Shown here: positions 1 to 6,578 of the stretch, in pieces
How the letters are laid out: each line of letters begins with the position of its first letter
Numbering within the stretch: position 1 is the first letter of the stretch
Assembly: GCA_016295145.1 (NCBI GenBank)
Contig: JAEDLR010000073.1
Span: 1-8,262, forward strand
Reading direction: 5' to 3'
From: Oscillospiraceae bacterium
Lineage (GTDB): Bacteria; Bacillota; Clostridia; Oscillospirales; Ruminococcaceae
DNA length: 8,262 bases
Program-made: the position numbers and the translations under genes
The notes under the pieces: model-generated
What the model saw: only the letters and a program-made list of their open reading frames with translations
What the model was told of the DNA's origin: nothing
Databases searched by the model: none

Positions 1-82
1 TCAGAATGACGCACAAAACAATTCCAATGATTGTCAATACTCTGTTTCCAACGGTGTTTTTTTCCTTATGTAGATCACTCAT
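1..82 (-). CDS. N-terminal fragment of a small membrane-anchored protein, possibly signal peptidase I (partial)
   Basis: An open frame begins at ATG 82-80 and runs off the window edge after 27 codons with no stop. It reads as a charged start (MSDLHKEKN) followed from about residue 14 by a hydrophobic run (VLTIIGIVLCVIL), so it looks like an N-terminal membrane anchor with the N-terminus inside the cell. A short polar start followed by one hydrophobic helix would fit a Clostridia signal peptidase I (S26 family), but no catalytic residue is inside the window, so that is only a guess. A perfect consensus promoter at 152-180 points at it. The ribosome binding site is weak (a GGG nine bases before the ATG); the better GGAAGG lies about 18 bases upstream. 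An in-frame TAA just upstream excludes a longer form. Confidence 0.5.
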   Translation of the reverse strand, partial: MSDLHKEKNTVGNRVLTIIGIVLCVIL

Positions 83-151
83 AACAAATTACCCGTTCAT
101 CTTCCTTTCCAAATTAGCTTATTTTCGACGAGTTTCGCTCCCCTTTTTTGT

Positions 152-180
152 ATTATATCACTTTTCTATCAAAATGTCAA
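152..180 (-). promoter_or_regulatory. Consensus sigma-A promoter for the gene leaving the window at position 1
   Basis: Read on the minus strand, TTGACA (175-180) and TATAAT (152-157) are both perfect matches and are separated by exactly 17 bases. The -10 is preceded by TGA, making it an extended -10. The only downstream open frame on this strand starts at 82, about 60 bases past the expected transcription start. Confidence 0.88.
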
Positions 181-204
181 TGTTTTGAAAACGCAGTGTA
201 TGAT

Positions 205-229
205 TGTTCATGTAAAATATATATGAACA
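205..229. repeat. Inverted repeat upstream of the 152-180 promoter
   Basis: TGTTCATGTA (205-214) pairs with TATATGAACA (220-229), ten pairs with one G-T, around a 5-base loop. No T-run follows on either strand, so it does not look like an intrinsic terminator, although it is also the only obvious hairpin downstream of the UvrA-like gene. It begins 25 bases upstream of the -35 of the next promoter, so it could be a regulator site or an RNA end without a U-tract. Confidence 0.45.
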
Positions 230-277
230 GGGGAAGAAAACACAGTGGCTTCCGGGATCCGCCGGCTGTCCGCAGGG

Positions 278-2512
278 TTACTTTCGAAGGTATTTTGCCG
301 TGATCGTTTGACCGCTTTCCAGCATTTGCTTTGGTGTTCCCGTAAATACGACTTCTCCGCCCTTTGTTCCGCCGTCAGGGCCTATGTCGATAATGTAGTC
401 AGCAAGCTTCATAACATCGGTGTTATGCTCGATGACAATCACCGTATTTCCCCGGTCAACCAAGGCTTCAAGAATACTGACGACCTTTTCGATATCTGCG
501 GCGTGCAGCCCCGTTGTAGGCTCGTCCAATATATAGATATTCCCCTTTTTCTTGATGTTCTGTGCAAGCTTGACTCTCTGCCGCTCGCCACCGGAAAAGG
601 TCGAAAGGGGCTGCCCCAAGGAGATATAGGACAATCCAACTTCCATAAGCGCACCTAGCATTGCAGAAATCTTCCTGTTATCCTGAAAGAAGGGCACTGC
701 GTCCTCGACGCTCAGCTTCAGCACATCAACGATGGTTTTTCCGTTTAGGGTATATGTAAGTGCTTCCTCGCTGTAGCGTGTGCCGTTACAATGCTCACAG
801 ACTGTGGTAACAGGCTCCATAAACACAAGCTCGGTAGTAATCACACCCCGCCCCTTACAGTACGGGCAAGCACCCTTTCCGTTAAAAGTGAAAAGACCTG
901 TATCAGCATTGTTTGCAGCAGCGAAAACCTTTCTGATTTCGTCAAAGAATCCTAAGAAAGTGCACACCGTTGAACGTCCCGTTGCAGTTACCGCGCTCTG
1001 GTCGATCAGAATCACCTGCTCTTCATACTGTTTTGCAAAAACCTCTCTGATCAGGGTTGATTTCCCGCTGCCTGCAACGCCCGTAACGACCGTCATCATG
1101 CCGAGCGGAATGTCCACATCGACGTTTTTGAGATTATGAAGGTTTGCCCCTCGTATGGGCAGAAATCCTTTGGGCTTACGAGGATTTTCCTTGACCTTGA
1201 TTACCGAGGACAGCGCATTTCCCGTCTTGGTTCCGCTTTTGAGGAGCCCTTCATAGCTGCCTTGGAACAGCACCTCACCGCCGTTTTTACCTGCCTGTGG
1301 CCCGATATCAATGACCTCGTCAGCGATACTGATAATATCCTTATCGTGCTCAACCACCAGAACGGTGTTTCCCTTATCACGGAGACTTTTCAGCAGTCTG
1401 GTCATTCTGTGCACATCCCTCGGATGCATTCCCGTGCTGGGCTCATCAAAAATATAAATCATTCCGCAAAGGGAACTGCCCATATAGCGTACCAGTTTCA
1501 GCCGCTGCGCCTCTCCTCCCGAAAGGGTGGAACTCTCTCTGTTCATAAAAAGATAGGGAAGCCCGATATCTATCATACGGTCCAAGGAGGCTTTCAGCTG
1601 TTCAACGATCGTTGTTGCCCTTTCATCGTGAATCTTGTCAAGCTCCTCCCGCAGCTGGGAAAACTCCATTTCGCACATATCATTGATATTGTATCCGTTG
1701 ATTTTACAGGAAAGAGCAGTCTGATTTAGTCGCTTGCCTTTACAATCGGGGCATTCACATTCATAGAGAAATCTTGCGATTCGTTTCAGGGTATTGTCGG
1801 TCTGTTCCTCTGCGCCTTTCATCAGAACGAGCCGCCTGAACTGGTTGTAAACGCCCTCCAGTTTCTTGTCAAGCCTTTCACCGCCCTTTGTGCGGCTTCC
1901 GTATAATAGAATGTTCTGTTCTTCTTCAGACAAATCCTTCCAGGGTACATCTGTCCTGAAGTATTCGGGGTGACGGTAAACCTTCCAGTAATAATTGCCC
2001 GTGCCGAAGGCAGGCAGATTAAAGCAGCCCTGATCGTAGGTTTTTTCCGGGTCGATCAGATTATCCATATCAAAATCCATAATCTTTCCGATACCTGCAC
2101 AGGTGGGGCACATACCATTGGGGTTATTGAAGGAAAAATAGGAGGAGGGACCTACGGTTGGCGTACCAATTCTTGAAAACAGCAGGCGCAGGAGGGAATA
2201 CATATCACTGATGGTGCCGACAGTTGAACGTGCATTTCCGCCAAGACGGCTCTGGTCGATAATCACCGAAGGGGTGAGATTGTCAATGAATTCCACACTG
2301 GGTTTTTCATATTTCGGAAGTCTCCCTCTGATCCAGGCACTATAGGTTTCATTCATCTGCCGCTGGCTTTCCGCCGCAACGGTATCAAAGACGATGCTGG
2401 ACTTTCCCGAGCCAGAAACTCCCGTAAAAACAACAATTTTGTTCTTCGGGATATCAAGGGAAATGTTTTTCAGATTATTCTGTTTCAGACCTCTGATTTT
2501 GATGGGTTCCAT
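278..2512 (-). CDS. Short UvrA-like ABC ATPase (UvrA2/DrrC type), without the UvrB-binding region
   Basis: A 744-residue cytoplasmic protein with two UvrA-type ATPase halves. First half: Walker A GVSGSGKS (31-38), Cys pairs CPTC (135-138) and CPDC (254-257), signature LSGGEAQ (330-336), Walker B IFDEP (354-358), His loop VEHD (387-390). Second half: GVAGSGKST (478-486), zinc-finger pairs CPYC (549-552) and CEHC (572-575), FSGGERQ (639-645), ILDEP (661-665), H696. Classical UvrA has about 940 residues. Here the chain goes from the conserved RSTVGT segment (95-100) to the first Cys pair in about 40 residues, so the UvrB-binding region is absent. In this family that fits UvrA2 or DrrC-like proteins, linked to DNA-damage tolerance or resistance to DNA-binding drugs rather than standard UvrABC repair. 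The start is ATG 2512-2510, with AGGAGG at 2520-2525, seven bases upstream. No uvrB or uvrC lies nearby. The frame is intact; the substrate is unknown. Confidence 0.93.
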   Translation of the reverse strand: MEPIKIRGLKQNNLKNISLDIPKNKIVVFTGVSGSGKSSIVFDTVAAESQRQMNETYSAWIRGRLPKYEKPSVEFIDNLTPSVIIDQSRLGGNARSTVGTISDMYSLLRLLFSRIGTPTVGPSSYFSFNNPNGMCPTCAGIGKIMDFDMDNLIDPEKTYDQGCFNLPAFGTGNYYWKVYRHPEYFRTDVPWKDLSEEEQNILLYGSRTKGGERLDKKLEGVYNQFRRLVLMKGAEEQTDNTLKRIARFLYECECPDCKGKRLNQTALSCKINGYNINDMCEMEFSQLREELDKIHDERATTIVEQLKASLDRMIDIGLPYLFMNRESSTLSGGEAQRLKLVRYMGSSLCGMIYIFDEPSTGMHPRDVHRMTRLLKSLRDKGNTVLVVEHDKDIISIADEVIDIGPQAGKNGGEVLFQGSYEGLLKSGTKTGNALSSVIKVKENPRKPKGFLPIRGANLHNLKNVDVDIPLGMMTVVTGVAGSGKSTLIREVFAKQYEEQVILIDQSAVTATGRSTVCTFLGFFDEIRKVFAAANNADTGLFTFNGKGACPYCKGRGVITTELVFMEPVTTVCEHCNGTRYSEEALTYTLNGKTIVDVLKLSVEDAVPFFQDNRKISAMLGALMEVGLSYISLGQPLSTFSGGERQRVKLAQNIKKKGNIYILDEPTTGLHAADIEKVVSILEALVDRGNTVIVIEHNTDVMKLADYIIDIGPDGGTKGGEVVFTGTPKQMLESGQTITAKYLRK

Positions 2513-2552
2513 AGAATATCCTCCTGTTCTCTAACATTTTGAAGTGAATTAT

Positions 2553-2581
2553 AGTTTATCACATTTATTTTAAATAGTCAA
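2553..2581 (-). promoter_or_regulatory. Probable sigma-A promoter of the UvrA-like gene
   Basis: Minus-strand TTGACT (2576-2581) lies 17 bases from TAAACT (2553-2558), which is preceded by TGA (extended -10). A perfect TATAAT also occurs at 2548-2553, but its spacer from the same -35 would be 22 bases, so the extended -10 is preferred. The predicted leader is about 35 nt, ending at the AGGAGG before ATG 2512. Confidence 0.7.
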
Positions 2582-2593
2582 GAGCCATTTAAA

Positions 2594-2623
2594 ATTGCGC
2601 AATGCGTATGCATACCGTTGCGC
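2594..2623. promoter_or_regulatory. Palindrome cluster upstream of the UvrA-like promoter, possible operator
   Basis: Two perfect 10-base palindromes lie side by side: ATTGCGCAAT (2594-2603) and GTATGCATAC (2606-2615). The half TTGCGC recurs at 2618-2623, 23 bases from its first copy at 2595-2600, about two helical turns. The cluster sits 13 to 42 bases upstream of the -35, between it and the preceding operon's terminator. That position suits an activator more than a repressor. No regulator gene is visible in the window. Confidence 0.45.
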
Positions 2624-2636
2624 TACTGTTACACAG

Positions 2637-2666
2637 AAAAAGCTCCCCATACACTGGGAAGCTTTT
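2637..2666 (-). terminator. Probable intrinsic terminator of the lipoprotein-ABC operon
   Basis: On the minus strand AAAAGCTTCCC (2656-2666) pairs with GGGGAGCTTTT (2638-2648), 11 pairs including one G-T, around a 7-base loop (2649-2655). The run of T's at its 3' end is short, so it may be of moderate strength. It lies about 110 bases after the ATPase stop and before the UvrA-like promoter, separating the two units. Confidence 0.72.
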
Positions 2667-2777
2667 GGATGCATCAGTCACTGTGCATTGTTAGGAAACA
2701 AGCACTGGTGCTATGCGAATACGAAAACATGAAAAGAAAGAAGGTATGGTATGACAGAAAAAGGCCATAAACAGCAT

Positions 2778-3410
2778 TTATTCCAATAATGTCAGCACGC
2801 CCTTATCCATCTCGCAGACGGTATCACAGAGCACCGAGATATCCTCCGCGCTGTGAGAGGCAAGGAGAATGGTTTTCCCCTGCTCTTTCAACTGCAGCAG
2901 ATACTCACGCATATCTGCAACACCTTCTTTGTCCAGACCGTTCATGGGCTCGTCCAGAATCAGCAAGTCGGGATTTTCCATAATCGCTTGCGCCAATCCC
3001 AGACGCTGCCGCATACCCAAAGAATACTTCCGCACATGGCGTTTCAGATCGGGGTCAAGTCCCACCTGCTTCATGGTTTCCTTGATTTTTGCGCCGTCGA
3101 TTTTCTTGTTCAGATCGGCTAGCAGCTTCAGGTTCTTATATCCCGAATAATAGGGAATAAACCCGGGCGTTTCAATGATAATACCCACAGAATCGGGGAA
3201 ATCACAATCCTTGCCGATTTGTTTGCCATTCACATGAACCGTTCCCTCTGTAGGGCGCACAAATCCGCAGATGCATTTCATCAGCATGGTTTTGCCGCTG
3301 CCGTTTCTACCGATCAGTCCGTGAATTTTGCCTTTTTCAAATGTGATATTGATATGCTTTAGGATCTCCGTTTTTTTGATGGTCAGAGACAGGTTTTTGA
3401 TCTCGATCAT
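2778..3410 (-). CDS. ABC transporter ATPase with an E-loop, antimicrobial-peptide immunity type (LanF/BcrA-like)
   Basis: A 210-residue nucleotide-binding subunit. Visible motifs: Walker A GRNGSGKT (34-41), signature SLGMRQR (130-136), Walker B LLILDEP (149-155), D-loop NGLD (157-160) and His loop SH (185-186). The Q-loop position reads IIIETPGF (78-85), with glutamate at 80 instead of glutamine. This E-loop is described for LanF ATPases of lantibiotic immunity, and IETP also fits the bacitracin-type BcrA group. It presumably powers the two permeases encoded upstream. The start ATG overlaps the preceding permease stop (ATGA, 3407-3410), suggesting translational coupling, and a GGAGG sits at 3418-3422, seven bases away. 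At 210 residues it lacks the C-terminal extension of longer family members. The substrate cannot be read from sequence; a lipid or multidrug exporter is the main alternative. Confidence 0.92.
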   Translation of the reverse strand: MIEIKNLSLTIKKTEILKHINITFEKGKIHGLIGRNGSGKTMLMKCICGFVRPTEGTVHVNGKQIGKDCDFPDSVGIIIETPGFIPYYSGYKNLKLLADLNKKIDGAKIKETMKQVGLDPDLKRHVRKYSLGMRQRLGLAQAIMENPDLLILDEPMNGLDKEGVADMREYLLQLKEQGKTILLASHSAEDISVLCDTVCEMDKGVLTLLE

Positions 3411-4276
3411 TGTAACACCTCCGTGGATTCAAATTCTGCCCGCCGGATCAACACGGCACAAAGGATCAGCAGCACCCCGATACCGCAGCCGAAGTACAAA
3501 TAGGAGTTGCCGATGGGATAGATGGGCGTGCTGAGAATCTCCGTATAATGCAGCCAGATGATGGTATTTGCCATGGGGAATGCCCACATAGCGTCTGCCT
3601 TTACCACACAGGTGACAACGCCTGCCATGATAATGGCATAAGTACAAAACAGACCCAAATTGCGTTTTTTTATCAGGGAAAAAGCCAACAAAACCAATGT
3701 CAGCAGGAAGAAATACAGCACCAGCAGTGAGAAGGTATACACCAGCGTCATGCCCAAAGAGATCTGGTTATAGAGATTGGGAGGCAGCAGGGATGCAGCA
3801 AAGCCGTCTGCATCATCGGGAAATGTTGCAGCGTAAAATCGGGTGGATTCGCTCCACTCCAAGCCAAGATAGGATCCGCTTGCAGAACAAATCCCCACGG
3901 CAACGAAGATTACGCCCAGATAGGTCACAATGCTCATCAGCGAGAACAGAATCTGACCCATCAGCCACGCTCGCTTACCTGTGCGAGAAAGGTACATGAG
4001 AGAATTGGGCTCTATCACAGGATAATCGCTTTGGAGAATCAGAAACACAGAGGGCAGCAGCAATACCAGCAATCCCGAATTGCCCACCGCAATGATCGGC
4101 TCAAAAATATTCATGGGGATACCCATTTTCTGCGCCCGTTCCAAGAGAGGCACCACCGCCAGCGTGTAGATCACGATCACCAGAATGCCGCCGATGAGCA
4201 TTCGGGGGTTGCGCAGCCATTTGATGTACTCGGTTTTGGCGATACGCAGGCTTTTTGTTAAAAAACGATCATTCAC
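3407..4276 (-). CDS. ABC-2-type permease, second membrane subunit of the exporter
   Basis: A 289-residue integral membrane protein with about six predicted helices near residues 27-45, 60-82, 105-130, 172-202, 208-226 and 260-278, and a long, probably external, loop at 131-171. This is the ABC-2 export permease layout, somewhat longer than LanE/LanG (about 250). The short inside loop before helix 3 carries SRTGKRAWLMG (97-107), closely matching a motif in the neighbouring permease. The start is GTG at 4276-4274, with AGGAGG at 4287-4292, ten bases upstream; it overlaps the end of the upstream permease by 8 bases. It ends in an ATGA overlap with the ATPase, so the three cistrons are tightly linked. 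Assignment as a permease is secure; substrate unknown. Confidence 0.88.
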   Translation of the reverse strand: MNDRFLTKSLRIAKTEYIKWLRNPRMLIGGILVIVIYTLAVVPLLERAQKMGIPMNIFEPIIAVGNSGLLVLLLPSVFLILQSDYPVIEPNSLMYLSRTGKRAWLMGQILFSLMSIVTYLGVIFVAVGICSASGSYLGLEWSESTRFYAATFPDDADGFAASLLPPNLYNQISLGMTLVYTFSLLVLYFFLLTLVLLAFSLIKKRNLGLFCTYAIIMAGVVTCVVKADAMWAFPMANTIIWLHYTEILSTPIYPIGNSYLYFGCGIGVLLILCAVLIRRAEFESTEVLQ

Positions 4277-5174
4277 CGCAATCCACCCTCCTGTTCGAAA
4301 TCAGATAATAGGCAGCGCACAGCAGCAGAGAAAACCCCAGATGGATACACAACACGCGGGGTAAATCGGTATCGTAGCCCAGCAGCATGGCTAATGCACA
4401 AGGGTTGGTCAGGCTTGTAAATCTGGTGAGGTATGGGTTCATGTGTTCAACATCCGCATATGCCATCATGGTAAGCCGTGTATTGATCTGCATCCAGCCA
4501 TAGGTCAAGAAAAAGGGCATACACAGCACGATGTAAGGATTCTTCACAAAGGAGGCAAATACCAACGCAAGCAGTGAGCCGCAGCCGCCGTATAAAAACA
4601 TTTGCCCTAGCTGCAATAGAATGGGCAGGTAGTACTGCTGCTTGAATAGGGCATTGGCATACCATGCGGGCTTGCCCCATGTCAGTGACTCCAGAACGGA
4701 TGCAGCCATCTGTTCCGAATAATCGCCAACGGACGGAAACAACAGCCATACGGCAATGCCGAACAGCGCATAGCCCAACACAACAGCCATTCCTCCACTG
4801 AGGAATGTGGTGCAGATATTGCCTAGCAGATACCGCCTTTTTCCGATGCGGCTGATGGTAAACCGGGCACTTTGGGTGATGCGGTTATTGATAATCGCAG
4901 GCACAAAGGGGAACGCCGAGAGAATCGGGGCAAACATGACAAACCATGTACCATATGCGGAACAGAACACATTCCATGCGTTCAGGTCAGTTTGCTGCTC
5001 GATCAGCTCACGACGGAACAGCACCTGTAGAACCATCAAGCCCTCATTACTTTTGGGATCTCTGGTGACGACTGCGGTAAAGCACAGGGCACAGGCTGCC
5101 AGCACGCAATACCAAAAGACATTTCTGCCCATCGTTCGTCGCAGATTCACGCCAATATAACGAATCAGGCGCAA
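4269..5174 (-). CDS. ABC-2-type permease, first membrane subunit of the exporter (TTG start)
   Basis: A 301-residue integral membrane protein with helices near 19-37, 75-96, 120-146, 184-210, 213-230 and 275-292 and sizeable outside loops (38-74 and 147-183). It resembles the downstream permease in size and topology and shares the inside-loop motif SRIGKRRYLLG (108-118), so the two probably form a heterodimer, as LanE and LanG do. I place the start at TTG 5174-5172 because AGGAGG (5183-5188) lies eight bases upstream and the resulting N-terminus, MRLIRYIGVNLRRTMG, is the usual basic helix before TM1. The same frame opens further upstream at a GTG at 5234, giving 321 residues, but that has no ribosome binding site and would bury the AGGAGG inside codons. 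The stop overlaps the next gene by 8 bases. Confidence 0.87.
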   Translation of the reverse strand: MRLIRYIGVNLRRTMGRNVFWYCVLAACALCFTAVVTRDPKSNEGLMVLQVLFRRELIEQQTDLNAWNVFCSAYGTWFVMFAPILSAFPFVPAIINNRITQSARFTISRIGKRRYLLGNICTTFLSGGMAVVLGYALFGIAVWLLFPSVGDYSEQMAASVLESLTWGKPAWYANALFKQQYYLPILLQLGQMFLYGGCGSLLALVFASFVKNPYIVLCMPFFLTYGWMQINTRLTMMAYADVEHMNPYLTRFTSLTNPCALAMLLGYDTDLPRVLCIHLGFSLLLCAAYYLISNRRVDCGE

Positions 5175-5182
5175 TGCGAACA

Positions 5183-5188
5183 CCTCCT
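5183..5188 (-). promoter_or_regulatory. Ribosome binding site that fixes the TTG start of the first permease
   Basis: AGGAGG on the minus strand, eight bases before TTG 5174-5172. There is no ATG in frame near it, and the GTG in between is too close to be used. It supports a start 20 codons inside the longest open frame. Confidence 0.75.
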
Positions 5189-5300
5189 GTACATTCAACT
5201 TTTGATCACTTATTTCGCCGCTGACAGCATCCACACATTACAAATAGTATCATCAGTGGACTGATCGGCAGTCAGTTTCCGGACGGTTTGACCCATGCTT

Positions 5301-6578
5301 TCATTCAGAGGTTGCATTGCACGTATAATAGTGGAAATTCCCGCCATCCAGCGCATCTACATAGCAGATATAAATCCTGCCGTCATTGGAATTATAAAGG
5401 GACACCCTCCAGCTTGCAGTTGTAGGCTGCAAATAATCCTCGGGCTGAACGCTGGGATCCTCAACCGCCTTGGAACAGTAAACAAAATCTGCGCTTAAGA
5501 CCTCAAAGTCAACCTTTGCAGAAAGATTCTCCTCCATCTTCTGCATGGCGGTTGCAAAATTGATTCCCTCCGTGTGCATGACTTCATCATAGACGACCCC
5601 TGTTCTCTGTGCTCCGTACACTTGTTCCACATCGTCCGATACTACCATGGCACCAGAACTGAGCTCATAGGTGTAATCAAGCCCGCCGCGGTATGAGGTA
5701 TCCGGGTCCCAGTCAAAAGGAATATCATCCATGGCTTTGGCGGTTTTAAAGTAATAACAGTATGTATCAGTGTCGCACTGCAATACATCCACCCAAAGCA
5801 CCTTGATATTTAGTGATGGCTTCTCAGGCAGCGGTAGATGGTTAATATAGTTTTCAAAGAAAGCTGCTGCGTCCGCAACCGACATGGAGACACCGTCAAG
5901 CAGCGTATATGCTTCTTCAGAATCCGGCGGCAGCGTGCAAACCTTGGAACCAAAATAATAGGGATTGTACGTCTCAAGAAAGAAATCGTTTTCTTTGCCC
6001 TTAGATTTGCAATAATACTCTGCCAGAACGCCCTTGTTGAAATTCGACAGGTCACTACAGATAGGGCTTGTAAACTCCATAAAAATATTGTTTTCTGCCT
6101 CTGAAGTCTGATCTGGATCAAAATGGGGGCTGTAGAAATAATACAGCACGTGTTCCTCACCGTTCATGATGCGGTCATATTCCTCCGCGACCGTCTTAAT
6201 CCTGTTCCCCTCACTGAGATTCGAATCCATTCCATAATAAAAAAGACAATCTTCATACATTGTCTCATCAGGGAACAAATAGGCAAACATAGTACGAAAA
6301 TCTTCATAAAAGCCAGCATTATCCTGCCTTGGGTGATATCCTATTGTAAAACTGCTGAAATGAGAAATGCTTTTCGGTGCTGAACATTGAAAATCTTCAG
6401 CAACCGAAAAGCGTGTGTTACTTTGAATGATCTCTTTGGCTTCATCGGCTGTGTAGTACACGATCTCATTGGGTACCATTTCGCGTTGATATTGCACAGA
6501 GCCATCAGAGGTGTTAGTACTATCTTCGCAACCACAAAGCAGCAGTGTACAAATGAGCAATAGGTATTTACGTTTCAT
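5301..6578 (-). CDS. Cysteine-rich lipoprotein of unknown function, upstream of the ABC exporter
   Basis: A 425-residue predicted surface lipoprotein. MKRKYLLLICTLLLCGC is a signal peptide with a lipobox, so Cys17 should be lipidated after cleavage by signal peptidase II. A Ser/Thr/Asn-rich stretch follows, then an aromatic-rich soluble domain that I do not recognise. The mature part has ten further cysteines, many for a Clostridia surface protein. The C-terminal piece (WRVSLYNSNDG, then YVDALDGG) faintly recalls a PepSY-like strand pattern, but this is weak. The start is ATG 6578-6576, with GGAGG at 6586-6590, seven bases upstream; the frame opens to TTG 6605 but without support. It lies 126 bases before the first permease, with no convincing terminator between, so it is probably co-transcribed and may act as an accessory, capture or immunity lipoprotein of the exporter. 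The function is inferred from position only. Confidence 0.85.
   Translation of the reverse strand: MKRKYLLLICTLLLCGCEDSTNTSDGSVQYQREMVPNEIVYYTADEAKEIIQSNTRFSVAEDFQCSAPKSISHFSSFTIGYHPRQDNAGFYEDFRTMFAYLFPDETMYEDCLFYYGMDSNLSEGNRIKTVAEEYDRIMNGEEHVLYYFYSPHFDPDQTSEAENNIFMEFTSPICSDLSNFNKGVLAEYYCKSKGKENDFFLETYNPYYFGSKVCTLPPDSEEAYTLLDGVSMSVADAAAFFENYINHLPLPEKPSLNIKVLWVDVLQCDTDTYCYYFKTAKAMDDIPFDWDPDTSYRGGLDYTYELSSGAMVVSDDVEQVYGAQRTGVVYDEVMHTEGINFATAMQKMEENLSAKVDFEVLSADFVYCSKAVEDPSVQPEDYLQPTTASWRVSLYNSNDGRIYICYVDALDGGNFHYYTCNATSE

Noticed and set aside
1136..1729. A 197-codon plus-strand frame within the UvrA-like gene
   Set aside because: Antisense shadow of a strongly conserved minus-strand coding region with no promoter or ribosome binding site of its own.
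2751..2789. A 12-codon plus-strand frame (MTEKGHKQHLFQ) with an AGAAGG upstream
   Set aside because: Too short to support, overlaps the end of the ATPase gene on the other strand, and no promoter is visible.
5175..5234. A 20-codon N-terminal extension of the first permease from GTG 5234
   Set aside because: No ribosome binding site precedes it, and the clear AGGAGG at 5183-5188 would lie inside the coding region; TTG 5174 fits better.
5259..5273. A short hairpin (GACTG/CAGTC) between the Cys-rich lipoprotein and the first permease, considered as a terminator
   Set aside because: Only five pairs and no T-run; the weak promoter-like CTGACT/GATACT nearby is also too far from consensus to call.
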